Counted from the first letter of the stretch, positions 22,314 to 42,221 are shown. The stretch is DNA of 64,000 bases from Cladochytrium replicatum (GCA_025526935.1 JAHLKD010000078.1:224455-288454), one strand, 5' to 3'. Notes: a model not told the origin generated them from the letters alone. Program-made: numbers and translations.

Positions 22314-24829
22314 TCATGAAAGCCCATAAGCCTCCAACCGTTTCTTGCTGATCCCTCCTTTCTCCTCCTCCTTCTCCTTAGCCGCATTCACCGCACCCTC
22401 CGTCCCGCTGCTCTTCTTCTTCTTCCTCTTCTTCTTGTCCGCCCCCTCATCCTCTCCTTCCTCCTCCTCCGCCTCCGCCTGAACCTCCTCAGCCCGCGAA
22501 AGCAATCCCTCCCACTCCTCCTGCATCCGCTTCTTGAACTCCTCCACCCTCTTCCTCCGTTTCCGATTCGAAAGTCGTCTCCGGTCACGCTCGACCTGCT
22601 CGACGCGTCGGTAGGGCGCGAGGGTCTTGAGGGAGACCAGCTCGTTGAGCTCGGTGTCGTCGGGAGCGAGGAGGATGTCGGTTCCGGAGAGTCCGAAGCT
22701 CTCGGGAGATACTTCGCGGTAGCGGAATCGTGGGCCTTTGGCAAGTTTCTTGGTGTCGAGGGAAGCTGGGGAAAGGAAGTCATTAGCATCCCGACTTCCC
22801 GGAGTGAGAGAGAGAGGGGATTGGAACTTACTCTTCTTTGAAACTTTTGGTGGTGGTGCAGGGGTATCTTCTGGAAAATCTGCGATTTCGATAACCTCGT
22901 CGCCTCCCCACGCCTCCTCTCCGTTGACTGGATATTCTGCATCTTCACCAACCAAATCACCGATCTCAATATCATCATCAAACTCGGGCTTCTTGCTCGG
23001 ATCCTGAAAGCACATTTTTTCCAACCTCAAAATCGTTGCAATCGTGTACCAGTTTTGGAAACTCACCTCAGAGCCATAGTAATCGTCTCCAAACGCAGCA
23101 GCCATCGCCTTCTCGTACCCGCCTTCATCGAACTCGTCGTCACCAAGAACCTCCGCAAGCACCCCACCAGCAATGTCGTCCTCGCCCTCGACACCGGCGT
23201 TGGCCTGAATCTTCCGTAATCGTTCAAGGACCTCGAGACGTCTGAGCTCCATGAGCCTCTCGACTTCCTCCCGCTCGCGTTCTTCAGCCTCCTTCTTCCT
23301 CTGCTCGCGAGCTTCGCGTGCGAGCTTACGTTTATCCGAAGTTGCGCGAACGGAGTCTGGAATGTTGCGGGCATAGGTGACCAGTTCGGTTGCACCCCTT
23401 CATTAAAATCAGACGATTTAAATGTGTGGTTGTGGAGAAAAGCAAAGAAAAACTTACTCTTCTTCGAATCGGTGTCTTACAATCTTCTCTTCGAATTCTC
23501 GCTCGCGTTCCACAGCCTGCGCGAGCTCGAACGCCTCCGCATCGTCAAAGTTGTCTTCGTCGTCGTGATGGTTAGCTACGATCTCGTCGTATGATGGGAT
23601 TTTGTCGCGGGGTTTCTCCATCCAGCCTCGGTTAAGAATATAACTGAAACGGATCAGTCAGAAGAATATAAAAGCGGAACATGAATATGGCCATACTCGA
23701 GCAAGAAGGCCTCATCGGGATCTTCAGATAGTGGTGGTCGGGCAGGCTCGTCACCTGTTTTTCCCTTCTTTCGTTTCTGATCCTTTCGCTTTCCGTCGGT
23801 GGATTCTCCTTCGGCCGCGTACTTTTTCCAGTTCAGAATTCCCTCTGCTCCTTCCTGAAAAAGAATCTCAGATATCCGAGCAGTGCTCAAGGTAACTGTT
23901 CGCCTCCTTACTGCGGCCATGCTTTCGAGCAAAAAGTTTCGGTAAGCCTCCTCCTGGTCTTCGACCTCCTTTTCCGTCCTTTCCCGCACCGTCAAGAAAT
24001 CACCTTCATCTTTATCATCATCAAGAGCCGCCCTCTATTCTTTTTTATGAACAGGTAACATTTCAACCATCAAAATCATCGTACCTTCAGCTCGTCCTTC
24101 CATCTTGTGTCATCTCCCGCATTCTTCCCTCTCGGTCCATCGTCATCGTCAGAGTCGGAATGAACGGCTCCGTCTTCTTCAAAGTCTTTCACTTTCTTGA
24201 GAAGTGCCTGACGCTTCACCTCTCCAATGGTCATTGGCTTCTTTTCATGCTCCTTCTTCGAACGGATCTTCCTCTCCCACTCCTGCCTTGCCTTTTCGAT
24301 CTCCTCCTCTGCGATTTTAACCATATCAATAACCCACTTTTCATGAATTACTTATGTAAACAGTACCATTGAAGAACGTTCGGTTGGGATCATAGACCTC
24401 TGATTTGCCCTCCCTGATCTTGATCCACGTCCGTACAATCGCGGCGTCGATGGCGGGTGTTACAAGTGCACCATCCTCGTCCTCCTCTTCGTCTTCCTCG
24501 TCCTCAAACTCATCGTCACCGCCTTCCAGCTTCTTCTTTGCAAGGTCTGCCCCGTACTTGTGCGTCACTACGACAACGTGTCAGAGAATTGCAAGCAGCA
24601 TTCCTCCCACATATGTAGTATTCTCACGGTCATTCAACTCCTCGTTTCGTTTTCTTGTTTCAAACTTTTCAGCGTAGGCTTCGTTGATGGTGAAACCGAG
24701 ATCCCCATCGCCATCGTCGTTGTTTTCTTCGAGAGAGAAGAATGATTTGCTTGAGGTTGTGTCTGCTGCATCGACAGAGCTAGCAGCACCAGTCAGTGTA
24801 ACATGCGATGATTTCTTCTTTCTGGGCAT
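22314..24829 (-). CDS. KRI1: Kri1-like ribosome-biogenesis protein
   Basis: Several exons from ATG 24829 (MPRKKKSSHV) to the stop at 22314. The start is not 24838, where the codon is TTG. Exon 1 is 24829-24628 and exon 2 begins at 24567; the junction near 24330-24365 is not certain. Family features are clear: GFTINEAYAEKFETRKRNEEL, an acidic stretch (EDEEDEEEDEDGA), VYDPNRTFFN, then VKIAEEEIEKARQEWERK, ILNRGWMEKPRDKIPSYDEIV, a long charged helical part with EREREFEEKIVRHRFEE, and FRYREVSPESFGLSGTDILLAPDDTELN with the terminal KKRLEAYG. Kri1 binds Krr1 and is needed for 40S subunit assembly in the nucleolus. The C-terminal ~120 residues are Lys/Glu-rich coiled coil (KKKRKKKKS). Confidence 0.9.
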
Positions 24830-25406
24830 TTGTGACAAGTTTTGCGCAGTGTGGCTTGAACGTTGAAAGTGTTGAATAGAAAAGCACCTTCTATCTGTGC
24901 GTTTCGTTTTTATGTGCTGGTGGATCTGGAGCGAGAAGCGACATCTGATGAATGCCGGAAGAAGGAATCCTCATAGGAATGACTCGGGTGAACACTGTGT
25001 GTCAGTAAATATGGGTGCAAACAATTCCATCGATGGACACGGAGTGCTGTCTGCATGCTGTGTGGGCTATTTCTGTGTGATTAAGCAGCCAGCATCATTT
25101 CTTGTGTGTTTCTGCTCCTTGTGTCTCTCAGATGTAAAATTCTTCTCTCCCGTCCTATAAAAACCCGCCTCTTCCCCCGTGTGTCCTTGCCCGGACCTCT
25201 TCCCAAACCCAAAACCACCACCCGCCGTTGAACTATCGCGAAAACCTCGTCTGCCTCTTAACAGTCGCCTATCAAGGTTTTTGTCGCTTATTTCAGCCGG
25301 ATTCCGCTCATCCAACACTACCATCAACCCCACCGCCTCGTCTACGACCCCCTCGCTCATCGTCAAGTTATCTGCAGAAAAAGGATCCCGGGCCAAGAGT
25401 TCGGAT
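24830..25406. other. Divergent upstream region of KRI1 and the cupredoxin gene
   Basis: Shared 5' region. A GTG-initiated open frame runs from 25179 into the downstream gene, but no ATG supports it. It includes a TATA-like element at 25156. Confidence 0.5.
25156..25163 (+). promoter_or_regulatory. TATA-like box upstream of the DM13/cupredoxin gene
   Basis: TATAAAAA stands 250 bp before the first in-frame ATG (25407) and just before a C-rich stretch, as expected for a regulated TATA promoter. It could equally be an A/T-rich chance match. Confidence 0.35.
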
Positions 25407-26917
25407 ATGTCTGACTCGGCTTTCCCCGCCGCCTCTCGGGTGTCTGCGCTTCAGTTTCCTCGAAGCTCTCCCTCGGTAACGGTTCCACCGGCCGCTTCTT
25501 CGCTTCGTGCGATGATGATCGCACCCGCGTCCGACAGCTCCTTCCTCTTCTTCCTTTGCAGGAGGTTTTTACCCTCGGTCTTGATGATGCCGAGCTCCCG
25601 CGCAACTCCACCGCAATCACCGGCTCTTGCCCTTCCCGAGCTTCTCCTGACACAGCCTAAATCGACAACATCCACGCCAAACGTTACCCCACCATCGTCT
25701 TCCAAGAATCCCACAGGACAACGGCGATCCAGCCGTTTGTCCTCGCAAGCTCTTGTGCTGACCTCGCTCCTGTGGTCACTCTCAGTGATTTGTGTGGTAG
25801 AGGCACAGACTTGCACCAAGACGCATCCGTTCGTCGGATTCCGTGGGACGTTTACCCCTAACCTTGGGACGATTCAGGTCCTCGACGACTGTTCATTTTC
25901 GCATGAGACATTTGGTGAGACTTTCCTTCGTGGTGTTACAAAGTTGTCTAAACTAATCTTTTTGAATTAGCCGGATTCAGAAATGCATCACTTCGTGGTT
26001 TGCGATGGGGTGGAATCATCGTGAACGGAAATGGTGAACTCCGTCGTATCGGCGTTATTTCCTCCAGCGTCGTCACCGGTTCCGACTTTGTTCAAGCCTT
26101 CCCTTTGTCCCAGGGGGTTACTTGGAACAGCCTGCATATCCTGACCATGCAGACTGTCGCCGGTGAAATCGTGGCACAGGTCACTTTGTCCCCCCCCTCC
26201 GCGATCACACGGACAACCACGACTACAAGGACGACCACCACGACTACAACAACGACCACCACGACCACGACCACGACCGACTCCCTCACCACCACCGCGA
26301 CGGCGGCTCCCATCACCATCGTGATCTCCCCGCCTGGATCCCCCCGTTCTTCGGCTCCAGACGCCACGGCCGCTCCACTCAGCAGCCCCGTGCCCACCAT
26401 CATCGACCCGGCCTCGCCCATCGTCATCCGCACCGGCCCAGTCCTCCACTACCCCGGTCTCCTCCCGACAGTCCTGAATATCTCCCTGTACGTCAATGAC
26501 ACCGAGTCCCCCGTCCTGGTCATGAAGCGCGGGAAACGCTACACGTTCTCGATCCAGTCTGGCGCCGCCCACCCAGTATACATCACTACCTCCCGCGAGG
26601 GAGGCAAGAAGAGCTTTGGCGCCAACTCTACCGAGATTGTCGTCGCTGGGAACATCACGACGTTTGGGACCGCAGCCGCACCGTTTTTGTTGGACTTTGT
26701 CGCGCCGCTCAAGGGACAGGTCGCGGGACTGAACGACACCACGGCGCTCTTTTACCAGTGCTACATCCACCGCCGGATGGGGTGGAAGATCATCTTCGAT
26801 GACGACCCAACTTTGACGAACAGCGCTGGTACTTCGGGCGCCAATGTCGCTACCCGGAGTGCCGGTCAATTCGCACTCGTCGTGCTTGTGGTCGCCACCG
26901 TTGCACTGTTGCTTTAA
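25407..26917 (+). CDS. Secreted/GPI-like protein with DM13-like and cupredoxin domains
   Basis: Exons 25407-25914 and 25971-26917 splice in frame to 484 residues. A hydrophobic segment ending in VICVVEAQT near residue 130 looks like a signal sequence, so the true start may be further in (ATG 25584) or in a missed exon. Next is a DM13-like module (GFRGTFTPNLGTIQVLDDCSF...AGFRNASLRGLRWGG), a family linked to extracellular redox proteins. A Thr-rich linker (26205-26300) follows, then a cupredoxin-like domain: YTFSIQSGAAHPVYITTS...FGTAAAPFLLDFVAP...LFYQCYIHRRMGWKI. The His in AAHP and the Cys, His and Met in QCYIHRRM sit where type-1 copper ligands lie. The C-terminus (FALVVLVVATVALLL) is a bare hydrophobic tail as in GPI-anchored proteins. 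I see no close named relative. Confidence 0.75.
26205..26300 (+). repeat. ACC/ACG microsatellite encoding poly-Thr
   Basis: An imperfect run of ACC, ACG and ACT codons inside the cupredoxin gene encodes a Thr linker of more than twenty residues between its two domains. Such runs are commonly O-glycosylated stalks in fungal cell-wall proteins. Confidence 0.85.
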
Positions 26918-28916
26918 GCGCGCTTTCCCTATGGTGTAATGAGTGAAGCCCAAGCTTTTGCATTTTTATCGCTACTGTTTTTTGAATCGGCCTCATTTTC
27001 TCTCTGTCTCGAATTTTTGGAATCATTTCATTTTGCATGCACCACCCCTTCATGCAATTGTCATGGCAACCCATTTTTTCCCCTCCATGCAACAATCTCA
27101 CTTGAGTACATACCCCAAATATGGTTGCACTTTTTACATAAGTTATTGCCAACTCCCTTTAATCTTCCAAAAACATTAAGATAACCCCCTGCAAACTCTG
27201 AAAAAATATTCCCTTTCCTGTGATAGTTTTTCGAGTTCCTCTTCCGCTCTTATACTATTTTTGGTTGATTTTGGATTCCTGTGCTTGCTCGAGTGATTTT
27301 GTTTTGGTGTCGCGGAAATCTGTCGAGGAACTCTCCTGAAGTGGTGTGTTTTTAGTCTATTATGGACTGCTGTCCTTTTTCTATGTGTTCAGCAGCTTTC
27401 TTATTTTTATTCATGTTGATGAGAAGAAAGTAAAGCGTGCTGACGTGGGACTGGCTATTGCGGTCTCCCCGACAAAACAAAACTGTTCGCACTATTCCCA
27501 GCAAATTGCGATTACCGCTCTTCTCTAAGTTGGGCGGAGCGCCTGTTTCATCATCCCGATCGTGCGCTAATCAGTCCATATGCCAATTGTTTTCTCTATG
27601 ATTTCATCACTAATGATGCGATTGCAATCTTTGCGACATTGAGTCGTTATAGCTTTCGCCAGCGCGTAGAAAGGTATAAACTAGCTTTGCGGTTTCTTCA
27701 AGGATCCAACTCGTGTTTCAATATCGACCCAGCTTCTGCGACTGTGCTGGTGACCCGTGGCTACATGCTCCTTAAGGAAATACATACCCGCCATAGTGGG
27801 CTGCCAGAGCGGAATACGGGAGACTAGCCAATGATTAAATGGGATTGTTAGGACGCTACACTCGGCAACTTCCGCTTGGGTCTCCGCGTTGGAGGTTGCT
27901 GCCTCCTGAACAAAGTCTCAGCCTGTTCGAGAGCTTGTAGGTAGATTGAATTGATGTTTGGATGTGTCAAGTGGACTCTGATCCATCTGCACAATCGCAT
28001 GCCCGACTAAAATATTCTCGTTTCCGCGCATCGGAGCAGTAAATTCTGTGACTACAGGGTTGAGATGCTTTCAAGTTCAAATGCAGTCAATCAGTAAAAG
28101 TCTTTGTATGGGTGATTTTAAATACAAACTCCAAGAACTAGCCCTTTCGATCAAAACTCCAAACAAGGCACAGGGAAGCAAAGCACCCAATCACTCGCAC
28201 TCCGTGCCCAAACCGCTGATCTAATCCCCTCACTCTCGGCTCGTGGGCTCGGTGAAAGATCAACTGGTGCGACAGTTGTGGGTGAGAGGGAGGCTCTTTA
28301 CTGTGTCAGGACCAGACAGGATGGGAATGGGGGCTGTTATGGAAGCCACAGCACCTATGGTCGTAGGAGAGTTCGTGGAGTGACAACGTGGTCATCTGCC
28401 TTTGCGAACGAGCTTACATCATCGATCGATTCGTGAGTGTGCAAGCAGTGCCATTGATGACGATCTGACCGGTGCAGATCGAGAGGATGAACAAATTCGT
28501 GCACACTGGCTTCGTCCATCGAGATTACGAGTTGGACCAGGGTCACGTTGAACGCATCGGCGATTGAACCACAGCAAACACTTGATCCAGAAGAAGTGGA
28601 TCGTCTGGTGCGCCAATGGCGAGAGTATTCATGGCACACACCAATGGAGAGTTCATCGAGGGCTGTTCTGGCTGAAATTATGCCTTTTGGCTCCTCGCCA
28701 CGCATTTTCTGCTGTTTTTTCGGCAAAAAGTCTCGTTTGCTTGCATGGTTTATCGATGAATGTTTTCTGCAACATTTAACAATGCTTTGAATCTGTGTTC
28801 TTTTTTCACATCTTTAGTGACAATTTGAACCAGTTGGCTGGAGAGAAGGAAAACCACCTGATCTCAGTGTTTATATTTAATATGATACGCCAAACAAAAG
28901 GTGACTCCTCCCGTCT
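26918..28916. other. Intergenic (2 kb), nothing identified
   Basis: Lies between the convergent 3' ends of the cupredoxin and STT4 genes. I find only short unsupported frames, for example 28355-28726 minus and 28548-28790 plus, which overlap in conflicting frames. No RNA gene or repeat is evident. Confidence 0.5.
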
Positions 28917-36694
<7,778 letters not shown>

Positions 36695-38011
36695 AGTTGG
36701 TGCAGAAGATCGATGTACATGATCTCTTTCATTGAATTCATTTCATTGCTTCACTCCATACTCCCTGCTGCTGAGATCTAGTAGTAGAGCATTTGCTCTC
36801 TCTGGATATTGATCCATCCACTTCCACGATGAAGATCCTTTCAGCTTGTGCAGTAAACCATGGCATGAACCGTCCTTCCCTTATGTGGAGGTTTTCAAGA
36901 GCCGCAGAATCGTTATACTTTACTATGAGTGCTAAAGCTCACACTACTTTTCACATCAGTCAAGTTGCTTTTGTACTGAGCCCTCACTTCGTCCAACAAC
37001 ATCCTGGGGATTCTTCGCCACCACCACAGCCAAGATCCTCACGACTCCGTTCTCTTGATGCGCCGTAGCGAAACTTTGCCGTATTGTTGTCCCTCAGGTT
37101 GGTAGATTCACTCGACAGTCCTCTGGCACAACATCCAAAACGTAGGGATTTCTTAAGAATTTACCCTTGAATGATAAGAACGTACGAAGGATGTATAACC
37201 TCCAAGAGCGTAGCACAGCTACGGAAAGCATGTTGCGTCACTTAGGTGTAACAGTTCTCACGCCTGAACACAACTCCCAAATGATAGCAGCACACAGTGC
37301 CTCTGGCAAATTCAGTATGAGACAACAGGACACACGAGATTTTGGAGACACAAGTCCTTATGCATAGAGACTTTGGTTCATGTGGGTCCACGACGTTAGA
37401 AATAGTGGTGATTTTACTCAAAGTTTATGCACAAGTGCAAGGTTAGCTGAAGGTGACCTCGCGGATCAGTAATTTGCGGATGTGTCTTTGACAATGTTCT
37501 TGGCTTCAATTGGAAGGTTGCTTGGCTTAGGTAAACAGCAATGCAGCGGCCTTGATGATGTCCTTGAAAAACCCCTGAACAGTCCATTAGTTAACAGAAA
37601 CACCGGATCGCATTTGGGATCTGGAAAGGGGCTGTCATTTGACACAGACCAAAACGCGGCAGAGACCCCCGGCAATGTCTTTGTCCGCATCCAATACAGT
37701 ATGCCTCCGATTGAGAGGAGGTAAGAGCGGGGATTGCTCGGCCGTTCGCCAGCGGGTTCAGTGCAACATATGTTGCACTGATCAAGTCCTTGACTATAGA
37801 TCAGGACATAAGACTTTCGTCGCCATTAGCATATGGGTGGTTGCTTAGTTGGATTGTATAGATTTTCAAGAACCTGAAGTACTCGGATTGGGATTGGAAG
37901 TTGACATTTTCTCCGTTCACCTCACTGGCTGGTGATGAGCTTAAACGGGAAGGAAGTTTGTATATGTATTTGGTGATTGCCAACAAAGATAACGAAATCA
38001 TTCCTGCATTT
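36695..38011. other. Intergenic between STT4 and CNOT9 (1.3 kb)
   Basis: Upstream of STT4 and downstream of CNOT9, both minus. No coding potential that I can support; short frames conflict and lack homology. Confidence 0.5.
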
Positions 38012-39243
38012 TCATGGCTCGAGCATGTTCTGCTGCAAGGTCTGCAAGCACCTCCTCGTGGTCATATCATCCTTCAAGATCGCCGTGAATGTCCCATCTC
38101 GCAACGGCTCCGGCAAACACGCCCTCAAAGCCTCCCTCGCCCTCGCATTATCCGACAGTCTTAAGTAACATCTGATCACATGCTTGAGTAGTCTGATCGA
38201 CTGCTGCTCGACGAGGTGTGTGACCATGTTTGCGAGGACCGCCGCCACCGCAAAGAAGCGCTCGTAGGTCTGGCAGATGTAGTTGAGGCCCATGTCGTCG
38301 AGGAGGATCTTTTGGACGATGAAGATGGCAACGGTTTTGGAGAGTTCTGAGCCAGTTTCCATGATTCTGAGACAGAGTGGGATGATTTCGGTGGAGAGGA
38401 GGAAGTTTGTGACTTCGGTATTGTCGTTCTGGGTAAGAGCAGAGTTAGACTGAATAAAGAAGATTAATTCAAGAGCTCACCTTGACGAGAGCGCCGATGA
38501 CACCTAAGCTCGTGAGACGGAGGTATTCGAATGGACGGGTCTTGCTGGTGGTGTTCAGGAATGGATATAGGAACAAAGGGAGGTGTGCTAACATTAGGAG
38601 TGAGCAGCAAGATAGATACATTTAAAAAGGGTCAGCTCACCGTTCAAGAACAGGGATCGAGTCTCGTTATGGCTGGCTACACACTGCAATAGGGCTAAGG
38701 CGTTGCAAACTCGGTTTGAAGCATGTCCCGTCAGCGTTCCAGGTGTAAGAATAGGATAGACTGCAACAATCTCCTGGAGCAGCGCTGCCATCACACCTAA
38801 AATACAGCCAAACCATCAAACGCAGTTCATCCTGTTTCATTGATTTGTGATCACACACCAAACGAGTGCCACAGAATTGGGGCCAAATCTTCGTACGTCT
38901 CACGCTTTTTGCTCAGCTCTAGTAAGGCCGCCTCGCGGTGTTGTGGGTTCGTCAAATCCAAAATGAGCTGGTACACCTTTTCTTCATCGAGGTAGTGACC
39001 CTGTGGTACGTTTACACCGGGCATGGGCATTCCGCGCTGCTGTATGACAGGGTTGGGTTGCATTCCGCCTGGGTTCGTTCCTGGCGGCCCAGCGCCGGCC
39101 AGCATGAGTTCCGCAGCGGTCGGGCCGAGCGGGATGCCATGGAGCTGGTTTGCGAGCGACGACTGCTGTTGTTGCTGCTGCTGCTGGTAGAGGTAAGGCA
39201 GCTGCTGCTGGTTCTGCAGGTGGTGCTGTGCGAGCGAGTGCAT
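38012..39243 (-). CDS. CAF40: CCR4-NOT subunit CNOT9 (Rcd1/Caf40)
   Basis: Exons 39243-38859, 38796-38641, 38587-38481 and 38428-38012 splice in frame to 354 residues. After a Gln-rich leader ([16 protein letters not shown]) comes the all-helical armadillo core: [113 protein letters not shown], and [32 protein letters not shown]. This is the most conserved CCR4-NOT subunit; it binds NOT1 and recruits GW182 or RNA-binding proteins, and is also known as Rcd1. The frame is open upstream to 39330 but starts there with GTG, so I use ATG 39243. An upstream exon cannot be excluded. The gene is head-to-head with the next one, 31 bp or 115 bp apart depending on the start used. Confidence 0.94.
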
Positions 39244-39358
39244 TTCTCGAATGGCAAGAGTTTCTACGTTGTGAATGAAACTTGCCAAGTTTTGTGGAGA
39301 TTTTGGGGGGGCACACGGCGTCACTGCCACGGCAGATCAGATCACAACTCTGTTAAGA

Positions 39359-41996
39359 ATGGAACACATCGAGAAGGTCAACGTTGTGGACGAGCCAGTT
39401 GCACTGGAGGAAAGCACTACTACGTTGAAGGCGACCGTAGACGTGCCGGACATCACGCTGATCCGCTCAACCGACGGAAAGAGGATGCCATGGAAGAACG
39501 GACTCGGAGAAACCACTGAGTTGGCAATCTACCCTGACTCCAAGGACTACCGCAAGGACGAGTTCATCTGGCGTCTAGCCATCTCTGAGGTTCTCGACTC
39601 TTGCTCATTCTCCGTCTTTCCGAACTACTCCGTCGCAATGCTCCTCCTCCCAGAGCAAGGTGCCCTTTACCCTCAACAACAGCAGGGCCGTTCATTGAGC
39701 CCTGCAAGTCTGCACCATAACGACCATGAGGCTGGCGTGCCTTTGAAACCTCTCATTCCGTATGTCTACCAAGGCGAATGGCCCACACAATGCCGCGTGA
39801 ACAATGGTCCGCTTAAATGCTTGGTGTTCATGGCAAACTCTCGCTATACCATCGTCGCCCTCAATGTGGAAACTATCTGTCCCCATGGTCTCTCTAACGA
39901 TGGTCACTGCGGATTTGAATCAGATGTCGAGTCCGGATTTGGAACGCCAAACCCTGTTCATTCCCCAAAAAGCCTTGTCGCTCAGGCAACGACGAATGCC
40001 GCATCTGCATCTGTAGCTTCTTCAATTTTTGCGGGGAATGAACTTGTCCCGCCTCTTCCGAACAGGGCCACTCACAACTCGACCTCAAAGATATTGCTTG
40101 GACACTTCACCATCATCTATGTTATTCGCGGTGCCATCAAAGCATCGTTCGAGGGCGACACCAAATCTTCGCGTTTGGTTTCCGCAGGTCAAACTCTGGT
40201 CTGTGAGCGGCATGAAGACGCAGCCCCCACGGATCTCACCATGTCTCCACTTGCTGGTTCAACAGAAGACGAAGGTAAACGATGGTTGAGTAATCAATGC
40301 GTGCACTAACTTAAGGAGATATTTCCTTAGGCTCACACATTGATGCGACGATTCTTGTCATACAAGCCAATCGAAAACGCGAACGTCGAGGCTCCATTAT
40401 CGACTGCGGCTCCTCCGTCAGCATGAGCTCGCTTGCCCGATCCCGTCGTGGCAGCATCATCGTCTACGACGATCAACCCCTTCCCGTATTCTCACCCCTC
40501 GAATCCCAGCTCTCACTATCCGATGTCAGCCAAGCCGCGCTTGCAGCTGCAACCGCCAATGCGAATGCTGTCGCTTCAGCAGGAAACACAGCGAACCCGG
40601 GATTGCAGGTGAAATTTTGGGAGTCTGCGAAACACTATCGTCCACCAGTGTTCTCTGCGAGATACCAGAATGAGTCCGATGTCCCTCCGCCAATGGTGCG
40701 TGACGATCTCTTGATTGATGAGTTTCCGAAAGGGAAGATCTCGACGCTGTGGATCAACATGGTCAAGCAGGGCTTGTCTGAGTGGTTGCGTATTCCCGTG
40801 ATCGTCGCACGAGGCACCGAAGATGGGTAAGTTGCTTCATGCTAAATTGCACATCTGAAGTTTTGACAATTCATCCATCTCGTCATCTCTACGGCGTATA
40901 TCTTTCCGCCAGTCCCGTGGTAATGCAATCTCCCCTCGCAAAGCTGTCTTCTACCAAACTGAGCTGTTTGATTCCCAGGTCGGAATCACCGCCGCCGTGC
41001 ACGGCAACGAACTCAACGGCGTCCCCTGCATCCACCGCGTCATCTCCGACATCGACGTCCACCGCCTCAAAGGCACCGTCGTCGCCTGCCCCTGCATCAA
41101 CGTCCCCGGCTACCTGCGCTTCACACGCGAGTTCTCCGACGGCAAAGACCTCAACCGCGTCTTCCCGGGCGCGGAATCCGGTACGGCCTCCCAGATCTAC
41201 TGCTACCAACTCATGCAGAAACTGATCCACCATTTCGAGTACTTGATTGATCTCCACACGGCGAGCTTCGGACGTGTGAACAGCTATTATGTCAGGAGCG
41301 ACATGAACGACACGGTTTCGGCTGTGCTGGCGAAGCTGCAGCAGCCGCAGATCATATTGCACAGCAGCGGACAGGATGGTGAGGTTTTAAACACGCTGGA
41401 GTTCGGTTAATGATTGACACCGTCGTTCTCTGTAGGCACACTTAGAGGAGCAGCGATGCAGAAGGGGATCAAAGCCATCACTGTCGAAATCGGTAACCCG
41501 CAACTACTCCAGAACCAATACGTCCAATGGTCCTACCTCGGCGTCATGCGCATCCTAAACTACCTCAATATGTTCACATCTGACCCACTCCAATCACCAA
41601 ACGGTACAGCAGACGATCCAGCTTGGCTTTCCCTCGGCACTCCACCGCCCCCAACCACGATCGTCTGCAGCAAAGGGTTCTGGATCTACACACGCACGGG
41701 CGGTGTTCTCGAAGTGTACCCGGCTGTCAACACTGTCGTGAGGAAAGGAGCGTTGATTGCAAGGATCAAGAATATATTTGGGAATATTGTGGAAGAGATA
41801 TTTTGTCCGAGCCATGGCGTCGTGAGTACTTTGTGGAGTTAGATTCGTGGGGAGATGTGTATTGATTGTTGTTTTTCTGTAGACGATTGGAAGGAGCTCG
41901 AATCCGGTGGCCATGGCTGGGGATCGGGTTATGCACCTTGGCATACTCAGGAAAGAGGGCGAGGCGCTCCCTGCAATTGCGAAGGAAAACTATTGA
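39359..41996 (+). CDS. HutD/Ves-like domain fused to a zinc M14-type deacylase
   Basis: Six exons: 39359-40274, 40331-40826, 40913-40919, 40979-41378, 41436-41821 and 41883-41996, 772 residues, in frame throughout. Residues 30-310 are a HutD/Ves-like cupin with the signature GKRMPWKNGLGETTELAIYP...FIWRLAISEVLDSCSFSVFPNY and a large insert. After a linker comes an AstE/aspartoacylase-type catalytic domain with zinc ligands His481 and Glu484 (TAAVHGNELNG) and His566 (LIDLHTASFG). The family deacylates amide bonds on amino acids or small acyl groups; HutD proteins accompany histidine-use genes in bacteria but have no firm biochemistry. The third exon is 7 nt (TCCCGTG) and is needed to keep the reading frame and the conserved GPVVGITAAVHG. 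An alternative ATG at 39275 would add 28 residues. Substrate unknown. Confidence 0.82.
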
Positions 41997-42221
41997 TGCC
42001 GCGCAATCCAGATTGTCCCATCTTCATCCATTCGCTTCCGAAAACGAAGGATATCGTTTCTGCGCTCAGAAGACATTGACCGTGCTCTCTTTTTCTTGCT
42101 TATCGCCATAACCTTATCGAGATGTATATCACAATGCCCCGATCTTTTCCTTCGATTCTCACGTCGTGAAGAGCAGTTTTTTGAATGACAGTGATATTAT
42201 TTTATGCATTGTGATATTATT

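Noticed and set aside
22400-22560. C/T-rich stretches as simple repeats or promoter
   Set aside because: They encode the Lys/Glu-rich tail of Kri1 on the other strand.
25179-25406. Extension of the DM13/cupredoxin ORF upstream to 25179
   Set aside because: The codon at 25179 is GTG, not ATG, and the added sequence is low-complexity; a nuclear gene would use ATG at 25407 or later.
26205-26300. Long minus-strand Val-rich frame (VVVVVV)
   Set aside because: Shadow of the poly-Thr codons of the cupredoxin gene.
37460-38010. Coding region between STT4 and CNOT9
   Set aside because: Frames conflict on both strands, lack homology and splice signals; treated as intergenic.
39244-39330. N-terminal extension of CNOT9 to 39330
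   Set aside because: Starts with GTG and is preceded by an in-frame stop; the first ATG is at 39243.
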